DNA of 64,000 bases from Sternotherus odoratus (taxonomy: Eukaryota; Chordata; Testudines; Kinosternidae), in NCBI GenBank assembly GCA_032164245.1, contig JAVMKO010000003.1, positions 85,418,390-85,482,389 on the forward strand, read 5' to 3'. The translations under genes and the position numbers were made by a program. Positions 1 to 49,466 of the stretch are shown one piece after another; within the stretch, counting starts at the first letter, position 1; every line of letters starts with the position of its first letter. Below the pieces are notes generated by a model. The model ran no database searches, had not been told where the DNA came from, and was given only the letters and a program-made list of their open reading frames with translations.

Positions 1-474
1 TAAGGCTGCGATTTAGTCATGGTTATTTTTAGTAAAAGTCATGGATAGGCTATAAACAAAAATTCATGGCCCGTGACCTGCCCATGACTTATACTATAAA
101 TACTCCTGACTAAATCTTGGGGGGGGGGGGAGGATTGTGAGGGGGGAGCTGCCAACAGCGGCTGCCCCGGGACTGCTGCTAGGGGTAGGGTTCCTGGGCG
201 GGATCATTGCTGGGGGGTCAATGGCACCAGCTGCTGAGGGCTACCAACAGTAGCTGCTCTGGCCACCCCTGGGACCACTGCTCAGGCGGTCCCCGGGTCC
301 AGCTGCCTGGGGCCACTCAAGCATCATCTGGTGTGGCTTTCCCCGGGGCCACCTGAGCAGCTGCTTGGGTGGACCTGGGTTCAGCCATATGGGCTGCTGC
401 AGAAGTCCTGGAGGTTGTGGAACGTCACGGAATCCGTGACTTCCACGACCTCCGTGACAGACATGGAGCCCTTA
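1..474. mobile_element. Non-autonomous TIR DNA transposon
   Basis: The two ends are imperfect inverted repeats: the left end opens TAAGGCTGCGATTTAGTCAT and the right end, read in reverse, opens TAAGGGCTCCATGTCTGTCA. Sub-terminal short motifs of the CATGG/CACGG type recur at both ends, and the core is GC-rich with a G run near 120. There is no open frame of note. The left flank is outside the window, so the target-site duplication cannot be checked. Superfamily is uncertain; hAT is my guess. Confidence 0.5.
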
Positions 475-1109
475 TTATTTATGGGAAGCAGGATGTAAAA
501 AAAATGCAAATAGGAGGGCATCAGAAACATCCAGGCTAAAAAATAAGGAATCGGTTACAAATTCTTAAATGATTTACTTGGCTTCAAAATCCTGACATTT
601 TAACAAAATAAGAACAAGATGATTTTTCTCCCTTTATTTGTCCCATGCCTGCAGCTACCTGGTGGGAAGCCTTTGCCCAGATTGCAAAATATTTTCGGCT
701 GAGTGTGGTGTGTTTGCTAATGCTGCTTTTCATTCCCTTTGCATGATCATGGGCGTGGCAGGTGAATCACAAAGCAGTAATTACTTCTTCAGGTGTAGAC
801 TTGTAGTCTAGCTTTTTTATTTCATTTTGGTAAGGATCAGCAGACAGGCTATTGCATGGAGAGAATATTTCCAATGGGATATTAAGCGAGTACTGAGCCA
901 CTTGCACCACATAAAAAGAGACCGTAGTAAAGCTTGGAGACTTTGAATGTGACCAGTTCCATGTGCTCAACCAATAGAGCCGTGCTTAGGGTGGTCATGC
1001 AGACCAGGAAATCCCATGTCAATAATCTAAGATTGAAAAGAAATCCAGTTTAATAAAACTGGTTTGCACTGTTATATGCATCTAACCTCAATCTCTAGGA
1101 AATCTTGTC
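475..1109. other. Intergenic, nothing recognised
   Basis: AT-rich sequence with no convincing coding frame, RNA gene or repeat that I can name. Confidence 0.5.
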
Positions 1110-2545
1110 CAATCCTTGTCACCAGTTTCCTACCCTCTTGCTAGTGCTGATGATGCTCTGGTAAAAATCAACAAATCAATTCTGCCCCATCTTCAATCCA
1201 AAAGTGGAGACTGCCTTACTGCCCACATTCCAGAGACTAGTGCAATCATCTTTAATGGAATGACAGTCGTTCAAGCATTACATGATATACGTTCAACATT
1301 GGGTGAGCTTGCAGATGCCATTTGAATGTACATAATTAAGCTTGCAAGAAAGTACAAGTGTACTTTCTGTGGACTTTGTCACAGATCAGTAACCCAATGT
1401 GAGCATCAAACATGTGGAACAGTCACGCTGAGCAGCAGGTGGCTCCCAAGTGGTACACATCTATAGAAAGGACCAGAAAAACCCCAGTCAGTGGAAGAAG
1501 ATTCTTTCTTATGGCAACAGTAAGGAAGCACTTCAGACCGTCTTGTACATGATGAGAAGGGATGCAGATTTGTACGCTATCGGAAAGGACATCATTGTCT
1601 ACATAGCCCATAGAGAAAGGTGTTACTGCCTGGCAGTGCAGAAGGGTTCAGTGACAGTCACAGCTGTTGATGAATTAAGTTGTGACCGCAAAGAATGTCA
1701 CTCAGGTATATTTCTTCATGTGAAACAGGCTGCCAAGGACTATCAGATTGTGATGGTTAGGAACCCAGATACAGATGTTACAGTCATAGACATCAGTCTT
1801 AAGTCACAACTGCCAGGCAATTCACATTTCTTCAGTTGCGTTGGGAATCGGAGCCACATTATTGATTTGGAGAAAGTCACTTCAGTGCTAGGCCCAAAGG
1901 TAAGTATCCCTTTGATTGGACTCTACACATTCACAAGATGTGATTCTACAAGTGCCTTCTATGGGAGGGGAAGAGAAAGGCATTTGCTGTGGCTTCTCAG
2001 AGTGAAGAGTTCCTAGATGCTTTCACAGACTTTGGGAAAGACTTTACACTTCAAGACTCAACTTTCCTTGTGCTCGAGAAATGAGTGTGCCATCTGTATG
2101 GCCAAACTTCACCATAGGATGTCAATGATGCCCGATACAAGGGGTTCTGCCTAACTTAATCTTCACTGCCTGACCTGAGCATGCCACTAACATGCAATGC
2201 TCTCCACCAACACAGCAAGTGGGCAAATTGCCAGGCTGCTATAACGAGGCACTCTCCTGTTGACAGGGCGAATGCTCGTTCCTCTGTTGGCCCTGAATAG
2301 CATTTAGAAAACAAGGAGCTTGTCACCACCTGGTTGGCAAGAAATCCAGCACCAGATCATCTGTGGCAGCGCTTCATACCTGCAAACATGTGAAATGTCA
2401 TACAGGGTGATGTTCCAGTGTTCCTGTCTTGCTGCTGGGTTTTCCTGCCCAGGCTTGTGTCAGAAGTGTGAGAACATTGGCAAAAAAGCTGCTGAACCTG
2501 TTACTCACAATGATGACGTGCTCGGCAAGAGTGATTCTGGTGACT
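1110..2545 (+). pseudogene. Decayed copy of a metazoan multi-copy gene family with a cysteine-rich C-terminus
   Basis: A broken reading frame can be followed across three frames. It runs through a helical N-terminal part (1116-1325, ending near ADAI), a second block opening VVHIYRKDQK (1450 on), a block with FLHVKQAAKD and NPDTDV, then a CDSTSAFYGRG motif (about 1938-1970). Further on come DVNDARYKGFC (about 2118-2150) and a cysteine-rich tail (2390-2490) with CSCLAAGFSCPGLCQKC. From memory, this order (ADTR/DTDV-like motifs, then TGCDxxSAFxGxG, then a CXC-like tail) matches uncharacterised proteins found in many copies in fish, cnidarian and reptile genomes. Their function is unknown to me; they may be transposon-borne. 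The stop after ADAI at 1323, further stops and at least three frameshifts make this copy non-functional. It is unrelated to TXLNB next door. Confidence 0.6.
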
Positions 2546-2995
2546 GGGAAATAAAAATGTATTTTACTCAGGGAATAAGCACTACAGGGCCAACAGCAAT
2601 GTATATAATTCATAACAAACAATGGACTTGCAATAGAAAATACAGTTTTGACTTATATCAACAATTATGTCAGTTCATACCAGTCCAGATAAACTGCCAC
2701 TGGTAAATAATTGAGTAAGAAATAAAGGGGAGTCCAGTCAAAAGGTTTGTGTTTTACTTGGTTCAGTGCTGTGGTTGAAGAAAACATGCTCGTTGCCAAG
2801 GAAAATAGTAACATTTTAGGCATTTTTATAAATTTAATATAATTGATGCATTTTTCTATCATTTCACATAGGCTGGTGCACAAACACTTCTCTTGAGGGT
2901 AAACGATAACATAATTCAGCCTACCATGAAAGTGAGCATTGCCAACAATAAAAAGATCGAGATGGGGTAATACTTTGATCTATGCTTAGTACCAA
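2546..2995. other. Intergenic, nothing recognised
   Basis: No coding, RNA or nameable repeat signal was seen between the pseudogene and the G-rich repeat. Confidence 0.45.
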
Positions 2996-3672
2996 TCCTC
3001 CCCTGCTGTTCTCCCTCAGCCACACTGCCGCATGGACAAAGCTCTGAGTGTGTGTGTGTGGGGGGGGGGGGGCAGGGCTGCGCACTCCTTGCTGGGCCTG
3101 GGGCTGCCATACGTGCTACTCTGAGCGGCTTGGTAACGGGGCCAGGGCTGGGGGGTTGGATAAGGGGCAGCGAGACCTGGGGGACAGTCAGGGGACAGCG
3201 AGCAGGGGGCGGTTGGATGGGGCAGAGGTTCTGGGGGTTGGCGGTCAGGGGATGGAGAACAGAGTGGATTGGATAGGGTGCGATATTCCCAGGAGGCGGG
3301 GTGGGGATGGGGTCAAGGCAGTCAGGGGACAGAGAGCAGGAGGGTTGGATAGAGGGTGAGGTCCTGGGAGGGGGCAGTCAGGGGACAAGAAGCGGGGGGG
3401 GGGGGTGGATAAGGGGTGGAATCCTGTGGTGGGGGGCAGTTAAGGGTGGGGAGGTACTGGGAGGGGGGCGGTGAGGGGTTGGGAGATACTGGGAGGGGGG
3501 CGGTGAGGGGACAATGAGTGGGCGGGGGGTTGGATGGGTCAAAGGTTCTGAGGAGGGCAGTCAGGGGGCAGGGTCCAGGCTGTCTGGGGAGGCATAGCCT
3601 TCCCTACTCGGCCCTTCATACAGTTTTGTAACCCTGATATGGCCCTCAGGCCAAAAAGTTTGCACACGCCTG
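2996..3672 (+). mobile_element. G-rich hAT-like element, 5'-truncated
   Basis: The body is built of loosely repeated G-rich units containing GGTTGGAT and CAGTCAGGGGACA. It closes with GGCCCTCAGGCCAAAAAG followed by TTTGCACACGCCTG. The same terminal block ends the copy at 32376-33039 and opens the reversed copy at 62157. The 5' terminal repeat seen at 32376 (CAGGATGGGCAAACT) is missing here, so this copy is truncated. Long frames through the G-rich part are by-products of composition. Confidence 0.5.
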
Positions 3673-5446
3673 TGTTAGACTGAAGTTAGAAAATATTACT
3701 GCATAAACACTCCAGTAGGGCAAGAATTTGTAATTCTTTAGCACATTTTATTTATCCACAACTACTAAAAATAAAAGATTTTTTGTCTAAATTGGCTATT
3801 TGCAATATTTTTCCTTGTGTATGATTTCTAAGTTCCATCTTGCCTATAATATACTTCCATACACATTTCAAACATTTGCTGTCAATTTGGATGTTTACAG
3901 GGCAAATATTAATGAAATTATGGACATGAACTATTTTCAGTATGGTCAACTTTGTGCCATGACAAAAAACTGTAGGGTTTCTTGCAGAGAACTTTTAATA
4001 CAAGATCTCTCAGGTTATTGGCTGTATAAATCTGCAGAGAGTAAGTGCTGCCCCTAATGCCGGACCTCATTTTCTAAGCACTAGAATGGGCCTCACCATC
4101 TGGCCTATATGTGTGGAGTGGTAGGTGAAGAGATGCAGGGTTGGAGGACAGGTGGAGGAGCCTGCGGGAGAGGAGGGAATTGGGAGACTTGGGGAAGGGG
4201 AAGGGAGTTAGGAGCAAGAGGTGGGATGGGAACTGAGGCATGAGCAAAAGTGGCATGATGACATACTAATTTTCCACAGGACCCCTACCTCATTCAGTGC
4301 ACAGGATGGGTTGTGTGCTGAGAATGAGTCAGGGTGGTGTAGGTGATGAGGCTGTTATGTGTTGGTTACATGAGCAACGTTAATTCGGGCATTTCCTTCC
4401 TTCAGAATGCATGACTTTGTAAACTGAATGTTCTTTTAATGTCATTTTTGGGGATGTAATTGAATATTTAAGTTTGTAAGGGACTTAGATACAATGGTGG
4501 TGAATACATTATAAAACAAGGAAGGATATTAAAATGACTAACCACCCCGAACAAACAAACAAAAAACCCCAACCAAATCAAAGCCCAAAACAAAACTTCA
4601 AACAAACCCAAACTGAACAATTCACAAATCACCAGAGCAGAAAGAGATTTAATGTATATATGAATCATGCTAATTTAATTTAAAAACACCCTAACAGGCA
4701 AAACTATATGCTTCAAATTTATACTCAGCTTCTATAGACAAAATCACTGGAACCTACAGAAAGTAAACCACATGATTATAGATTTTCAACAATTGAAACA
4801 ATTAATTTGTAGGCTAAAAGTTTCACTGCTAGGCACCTAAGTGGCCTGATTTTCCGAGGAGATTACCAAAATTTAGGTGCTTAAATATAAAAGCAAGTGC
4901 CTAGCTCTAGGCATCTAAATTTAAAATTTTAGCCATAATGGATAAGGCCAACCCCAGAACAAACAACTGTCACAAATCATACTGTGAATACAGCAACAGA
5001 TAACTTTCCAAAAGATTGTACCAAACAGTGTGAATAATGAAAAAAATATTATTGTGTTAACTGGGCTGAATTATCTCTTTGGGAATGAACAAGAGTTAAA
5101 AATGGAGATTCATATTTGGGTAAAATGCAACAAGAATTTTGCAATCAAAGTATCCAACAAATGACATCTTTTCCCCCAGGTCACCAACATTTCAATTTAA
5201 ATCTGCATGTATGGTTTTCTAGAGCATTCGAGGGTTTCTCAGCATTCATATGTATGGCTGGGTTTGTTTGTGTGTAACTTCTCTTTCTAACGTATGGACA
5301 TCTGTTCTCATATTAGCGGCATTTTTCACAGTCTTGAGATGGCCAGACCAGGAGCTGGTAGCTCAAAGGCCTGGACTGAGCATACCTATTGTGGGTACTG
5401 GGACTGGTGGGCCCTGGATTAAGTGTACCTATTGTGGTAGCCAGTA
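3673..5446. other. Intergenic, no gene
   Basis: AT-rich sequence. There is a CAAAC/CAAAAC-rich patch at about 4546-4620. The segment around 4830-4940, with repeated TAGGCACCTAA-type words, looks like an old unplaced interspersed repeat. No coding exon was recognised. Confidence 0.4.
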
Positions 5447-5602
5447 GCTAGGAATGGGTGACAGGGGATAGATCATTTGATGATTACCGGTTTTGTTCAT
5501 TCCCGGTGTGGCACCTGGTATAGGCCAGTGTCGGAAGACAAGATACTGGGCTCGATGGACCTTTAGTCTGATCCAGTATGGCCGTTCTTATGTTCTTAAA
5601 AA
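5447..5602 (+). mobile_element. CR1-related LINE 3' tail
   Basis: This short segment carries the familiar turtle CR1-type ending: a GGATAGATCATTTGATGATT block, then GATACTGGGC and CCAGTATGGCC, finishing in TTCTTATG/TTCTTA tail repeats. Only the 3' end is present, as expected for a 5'-truncated LINE insertion. Family assignment is from memory of turtle repeats. Confidence 0.55.
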
Positions 5603-5723
5603 TGGCAGGCCTAGTCCCAACCATAGCTAAAGGTCTGCCCCCTGCTGGGGGAGGAACCACTAAGCCCAGGCCACAAATGATTATGTGGAAGAACGAATTA
5701 GAAAATAGGAGTGGGAGTGAAGG

Positions 5724-6290
5724 TCAAAGGTTAAAAATCAGGGATCCAGAAGGGGACACAAAGCAGAGAACCCCCAACAGTGCCCACCACTCCTTAAAGA
5801 TGTCTAAGAAGTCAGTGGACACCACCCATAGGAACTCTACCAAGTGGTATGATTTGATGAGGGACCAGAAATAGGCCCCACAATTGCAGAGTGCCTCTCC
5901 TGCCCCATCAAGCTTTCTCCTCCTGATTTGGTGGTGGCCATTTTGGCCAGTGCCAGGAGTAGGTTGATAGGGAGATCTTGTGACATCCTGGGGGCATGGA
6001 TAAGGTGTGCAAAGATAAACAGGTGAGGGGAAAAGTGCAGCCAGAGCCTCAGTAAGAGATTCTGAAGGAGCTGGAAGAATGGCTGTAGCCTGACACACTC
6101 TACATAGATGTGATCCAAGGTCTCCTTCTTGCCGCAGATAGGACAGGTGTCATGGGATTCCATGAACCGTGCCAAATACATGCCTGTGCTCATTGCTCCA
6201 TGGAGGAACTGCCAACTAATATCCCCAGAGAGTCGTGAAACCAGAGTAGAATGCAGACTGGTCCACTAGGGGCCCTGCCCACTGGTTAGG
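5724..6290 (-). pseudogene. C-terminal end of a Tx1-like (L1-clade) LINE ORF2
   Basis: Reading the minus strand gives RLSGDISWQFLHGAMSTG, then a CPICG...H...C zinc-binding motif (about 6150-6110). After that comes LLLRLWLHFSPHLFIFAH and, after a frameshift near 5900, CGAYFWSL through to a closing SPSGSLIFNL. This is the zinc-finger C-terminus of reverse transcriptases commonly annotated in turtles and fish as transposon TX1 149-kDa protein-like. The catalytic RT domain is absent. At least one frameshift separates the two parts, so the copy is dead. Confidence 0.6.
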
Positions 6291-7128
6291 GGCAGAGGAT
6301 GCATGCTGGGGATGAAAGAAGGATCAGGGCAATGAGCAGGCAGGGCAGATTAGGACTCTCTGTCAAACAAAACTCCTGACATTCGCTGCTGAATGCCCTA
6401 CAAGCTCCTCCTTTTGCTCATGACTCTAAAAAGAAGTTGATGACATACAGAAGCTGGCTGAAGTAGTGAGGACCAGAGTGTGAGGGGCCCTTGGGTGGAC
6501 TTGCAGAATGGTAGGAGCGCACAAACAACCTTTCCTCTCTCATGTTCTGCATTCCTGGCACTCAGGGAGCATAGGGATTGTTTGCTTTTGTTCCACTCTG
6601 GGAAGCAAGATACCAAACAGGGAGTGAAGAGGAAGCAGCATAGCCCAGTTCCCATTCCTGATAACCCATCTTAAACACCCGGGCTTATGTTTCTGGGAGC
6701 AATCTGTGGCCAGAGCAGACTGTACACCACCTGTGCACAAAGAGAAATAGGGGGAGAGAGTATACCTGCCTGAGACACAATCTCTGGTGCTTCTGTTGAG
6801 GCAGGGCTGTTGCTGAAAAGCCAGAACCTGTCCCTAAAGATTAAAACAGCAATATTCGGAGGCATCTCACCAAGAATTTTCTCCTTTCACTATGGTTCTG
6901 TGGAAAGCAATGACATAATCACAGCTCTGAACAGAAATGGCAATTAGGAGTAGATGTTTGGAGTTGTGTGTGGGTGTTTAGATGCAAAATTTCCGAAAAC
7001 AAGTTAGTGATTTGTGCAGGTAACTTTTGCAAAAAGGTGCCATTATTGTACTACTTAATGGCCTCAATTTACCCTTCCTGTAAATGGCTTCAGTGCTTCT
7101 GCTGTGATCACAAATCCTCATCACCTCA
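6291..7128. other. 3' flank of TXLNB, nothing recognised
   Basis: No exon, repeat or RNA gene could be named here. It lies beyond the likely TXLNB polyadenylation signals. Confidence 0.4.
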
Positions 7129-7199
7129 TTTATTAAGCTCACCTGGTTTCTAAAGAGGGCATGTTTTGTGCAACATCAAACCAAATTGATATGTTTAAT
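7129..7199 (-). terminator. Candidate TXLNB polyadenylation signals
   Basis: On the minus strand an ATTAAA lies at 7199-7194 and an AATAAA at 7134-7129, about 365 and 430 nt after the TXLNB stop codon. Either would give a short 3' UTR. They are chosen only on motif and position; a longer 3' UTR is possible. Confidence 0.3.
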
Positions 7200-7563
7200 T
7201 ACATAGTTTTTACAAATAAGTATCTGTATTGCAACAATTCTTAAAACATGAAACTTCAACAGTTTGCCTGGATTTTGTCGAGCGAGATGACTCATTATGC
7301 CTGAAAAGAAGAGCCTGTAATTTTGTTATATTTTGCTGACATTAAGAAAATATTATGCTTTGCATATGTGAGGGACAGCCAAAATAGCAAACCCATTATT
7401 AGTGTGTGATGGTGGCGAAGAGATAAGATGCATTACACACCCTTATAAAACAAGTTTGAGTGTGTTTTCAAGCCCTTTTTTTTGTTTGTTTCAGAAAATC
7501 AATTTGGGGAGAAAAAATGGAGCCGTGACTGGTAGAGAGACAAGCCAGAACACAGCGTTACGT

Positions 7564-46240
<38,677 letters not shown>

Positions 46241-46254
46241 ACTTGGTTTAGTAC

Positions 46255-47381
46255 CTAGTAGCACACAAATGTAAGTTTAACATTAACAAATTAACGTATC
46301 CATCTAAAAGTACACAAATATCATATCACACACTAGTGGTTTTCTCTAGATTACAGGGAATGTGCTTTTCTGTTACTTGATAAATATGTCATGTAAAAAA
46401 CATCAGCTTCTGAGGCAATTTGTCCCCAGTGAAAAAAAGCAAATTTTATACATTAAAAATGGAAAATGCCCACATAAAACTAACATTAAAAAAAAATCCT
46501 TATCCCCATTGCCAGTGATACCACAGATGATTTAACCAGATATTATCTAATTTACTCTGCTTTCTGAGTGTACTGTATGCCACTTGTTTTACTTCTTGCA
46601 TTAGTACTGCTTGCATTAGTACTGCTAACTGTGTGCTTGGCACAGTAAAAAAATATAAAAAGGCAGAATCCCAGCATCATAACATTATTTCATGATGCTT
46701 AGGTGCAACACCACTTGCTTCACTGGTTACGCAAGAGATGAAGCTAGTACACTATGCGTTTCCCTCCTCCTTGTAAAGCTAAACAAATAAAACCCATAAC
46801 ATTTCTCATCCACAGTCTCTAGTTAAATTATGCTGTGAGTTAATCCTCCTTTATATTCCCCAAACCCGGAAGTCTGGACTCTGTGTGAAGGCTGCTCTAA
46901 CTTACACAGAAGCCAGGAATCATTCCAGGACAGGGATCACTGGGGCCTAGAGATGTCTTGGCCACTCCTACTTCAGTCACACTCTCAAGGCTGGAGTTCT
47001 GGAGAGGGTGTGGTATAAGTGCTAATACCTTGGGTCTATGGCATTCAGAGATACAGTTTAAACAAGGGAAATCCTCAGGGAGTAGGTTGAGTTGACTCTA
47101 CTGCTACTTTGCACTGCTGGATGGTGCAAACCAGAAGGAGTAGACTCCAGAATTGATACCTCTTACTAGAACTAAAGTTCACACTGGCCTTGGATTTCTC
47201 TCTTTCAGTCTTGTCATTTGTCTTTTTTGTTGTTGTCCCTTTAGTGATAGCACAGGTCACACATCTGGTAAGACAAAGCCCCAGAGAGTGTAATAAATAA
47301 GAATGCGTTGTCTGTTTCTAATCCAATATGTAAGATCAGTGCGGTGTTATCCTGGAAAGATGAGCTTATTTTCACAATAAA
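46255..47381 (-). other. Upstream of TXLNB exon 2 (intron 1), nothing recognised
   Basis: AT-rich sequence with no exon or nameable repeat. Confidence 0.45.
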
Positions 47382-47817
47382 TAGGGTCCTATCAAATTCA
47401 GCGCCCGTACTCATAGCGTCCGTACTCATAGTGCCTGTACTCAGGGGCACCAGCCCTAGCAGGAGCCACGGTAGTGGGGGGTGGGGAACAGCAGCCCCAA
47501 GCCAAGCAGGAGCTGCGGGTGGCAGTAGCCACCCCCAGCCCAGGTGCTCTGAGCCGCAGCAAGAGCTGCGGGGGGCGGCATCCTGGAGCCCAGCTCAGGG
47601 GCTGCTGCAGCGCAGAAGTCAGGGCGGTACACCCTGACTTCTGCGCTGCCTTTGGAGGTGGGTCTGATCTCCCGCTGAGAACATCCGTGCAGGCAAAGGA
47701 CAAGTTCTGTCCCTCCCCAGCCCGGCTGATTTCACAGAAATCAAATTTCATGGGGAAGGGCTTATTTTTTTCAGTCTGTGACATGTTTTTCATGGCTGTA
47801 AAACTGGTAGGGCCCTA
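47382..47817. mobile_element. hAT-type MITE with 8-bp target duplication
   Basis: Ends TAGGGTCCTATC and, reversed, TAGGGCCCTACC. It is flanked by ACAATAAA (47374-47381) and ACAATAGA (47818-47825), one difference in eight. The interior is GC-rich, with a TGACTTCTGCGCTG inverted pair near 47615-47650. The frames of 109-131 codons across it are composition artefacts. Confidence 0.8.
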
Positions 47818-47825
47818 ACAATAGA

Positions 47826-48437
47826 GCAATGTTGCAAAACTGAGAGATGGTTCAAAGAAGAAATTGGTCTGATCAACTGGTGTATACTCTCCACAGTGTC
47901 CAAGTTGCTGGTGTTTTAAAAGGCAGTGTATGATGAGAGATGTGCAATGTATTTGTAATACATACCTCTGCATATCAGACTCCTACCAGTCAAATTGATC
48001 TTGGGTATTAAATGTTAACATTCAGAAGTCTATCTACTTGCAGAAAAGAGAGTCAACCTTCTATAGCCTATCACGTCCTCCAGCAATTAACTGTGGGCAT
48101 AAAATTGGGAATCTTTGGGGGGAAGACCCTTTAAAATGTTGGCCTACAGTCTTGTTCCTATAGTCCTTGCATAGGCAAAACTCTTATTGGCTTTAATGGG
48201 AGTTTTGCCTGTGCAAAGACTGCAGTGCCTGGCCCTACGGACAATACTATCATATCAATGGGCCTGATTCTCTGCTGCTTTGTCCCTACTGTAATCAGTA
48301 CCCCTGTGTGAAATTAGTTTAAAATGTTACCATTCTGATTTGATAGCAATTTGTGCCTAATTTACTGAGGAAAATTAGGCCCCGCATAAGTGATTTATCC
48401 AAACAATTCCTGTTTGCATTAATATGTTTGTCTAGCA
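47826..48437. other. Non-coding, nothing recognised
   Basis: AT-rich sequence with a short inverted pair (GCATAGGCAAAACT / AGTTTTGCCTGTGC at 48170-48220), a common motif in old reptile repeats. Confidence 0.4.
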
Positions 48438-48439
48438 TA

Positions 48440-48650
48440 GAGTTTGTGGTCCTATTTTAACTTGAGTTCATTGATTGCCAATTATTCAAATTAACTACCA
48501 TGATTATAAATGCTAGTCTGGATGATCTACAAATCTTTGTTCCAGAATACAAACATTTGTGAAATGTTTAGACTAGCACTTACAATTGTGGTCATTAAAT
48601 TGAATTAACTGGCAATAAATTAACTAGAGTTAAAACAGGTCCACAAACTC
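48440..48650. mobile_element. Foldback MITE with TA flanks
   Basis: GAGTTTGTGGTCCTATTTTA at the left matches the reversed right end GAGTTTGTGGACCTGTTTTA. TA flanks both sides (48438-48439 and 48651-48652). Arms extend about 80 bp with scattered mismatches, meeting near 48540. Probably Tc1/mariner-related on target site. Confidence 0.65.
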
Positions 48651-48673
48651 TAATCCAGTGTGAAATTCATAAA

Positions 48674-49017
48674 CAGCGGTTCTCAAACTGGGGGTCGTGC
48701 CCCCCCCGTGGGGTTGTGGGGCGATTCCCGGGGGATGGCGAGCCCTCTGCACCGCTGAACTGTTGCCGGCCGAACGCTTTCGCGCTCGGCAGCATTTTGT
48801 GGATGTGCTGTGCACTTCAAAGTGTTCGTGTGAAAAGCCACCGAAGTGGAAGTTTCCTTTTTCAGTGGACACTGTGAAGCGCTCTAGATGTCCGCCAAAA
48901 TGCCACTGAAACCGGAAGCATTCAGCTTAGCGGCATCTCGGCGCAGACACAGGAGTCGCGGCAGCCCACGGGGATGAGAAAAAGGGTCGCCATCCCCCAC
49001 AAGTTTGAGAACTGCCG
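48674..49017. mobile_element. hAT-like MITE
   Basis: Left end CAGCGGTTCTCAAACT and reversed right end CGGCAGTTCTCAAACT (14 of 16 alike). The flanks TTCATAAA and TTCTATAA are only loosely similar. The 344-bp interior is GC-rich and non-coding. Confidence 0.65.
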
Positions 49018-49111
49018 TTCTATAACATACAATGTTAAATATGCTACAGTTGCTTAAGGGTACACACAGTAGGTCATATCTGATTATAACAGATGCACGG
49101 ATATGTTAATA

Positions 49112-49247
49112 CCCTGTTTCCCCGAAGTAAGACATCCCCCGAAAATAAGACGTACTTCCAGTTTTGCCTCTCGCTGTAATATAATGTAATGTAATTTTGG
49201 GAGCAAAAATTAATATAAGACACTGTCTTATTTTCGGGGAAACATGG
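49112..49247. mobile_element. Tc1/mariner-type MITE (AATAAGACA family)
   Basis: The left end CCCTGTTTCCCCGAAGTAAG and reversed right end CCATGTTTCCCCGAAAATAA are inverted repeats of about 25 bp. TA flanks lie at 49110-49111 and 49248-49249. At 136 bp it is just two ends and a short AT-rich loop. I recall very similar sequences from several distant vertebrates. Confidence 0.75.
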
Positions 49248-49466
49248 TATCACTCCCTGAAATATCTGTTCCACCTTGTGATACTCTGAGTATCTTTCCC
49301 AGGCTTGAAGAGCTCTGTGTAAGCTCGAAATCTTGTCTCTCACCCACACAAGTTGGTCCAATAAAAGGTATTACCTCACCCACCTTGTCACTCCCTGCAG
49401 AGTAACCTGGCTATACATCAGGAATCTTTCCTTAACAGGCCATAAAGCAGTAATAGAATCACTCTG

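Noticed and set aside
1450..2016. 188-codon frame as an intact gene
   Set aside because: It is only the middle of a longer broken gene; the parts before and after lie in other frames with stops.
3048..3359. Gly-rich frame of 103 codons
   Set aside because: It is composition-driven, in the G-rich repeat, and in the same element that gives other spurious frames at 32576 and 62316.
46241..46264. Upstream in-frame ATG (MLLGTKPS) as TXLNB start
   Set aside because: It lies upstream of or across the splice acceptor at 46255-46260, so it is intronic; MENNQ matches the mammalian start.
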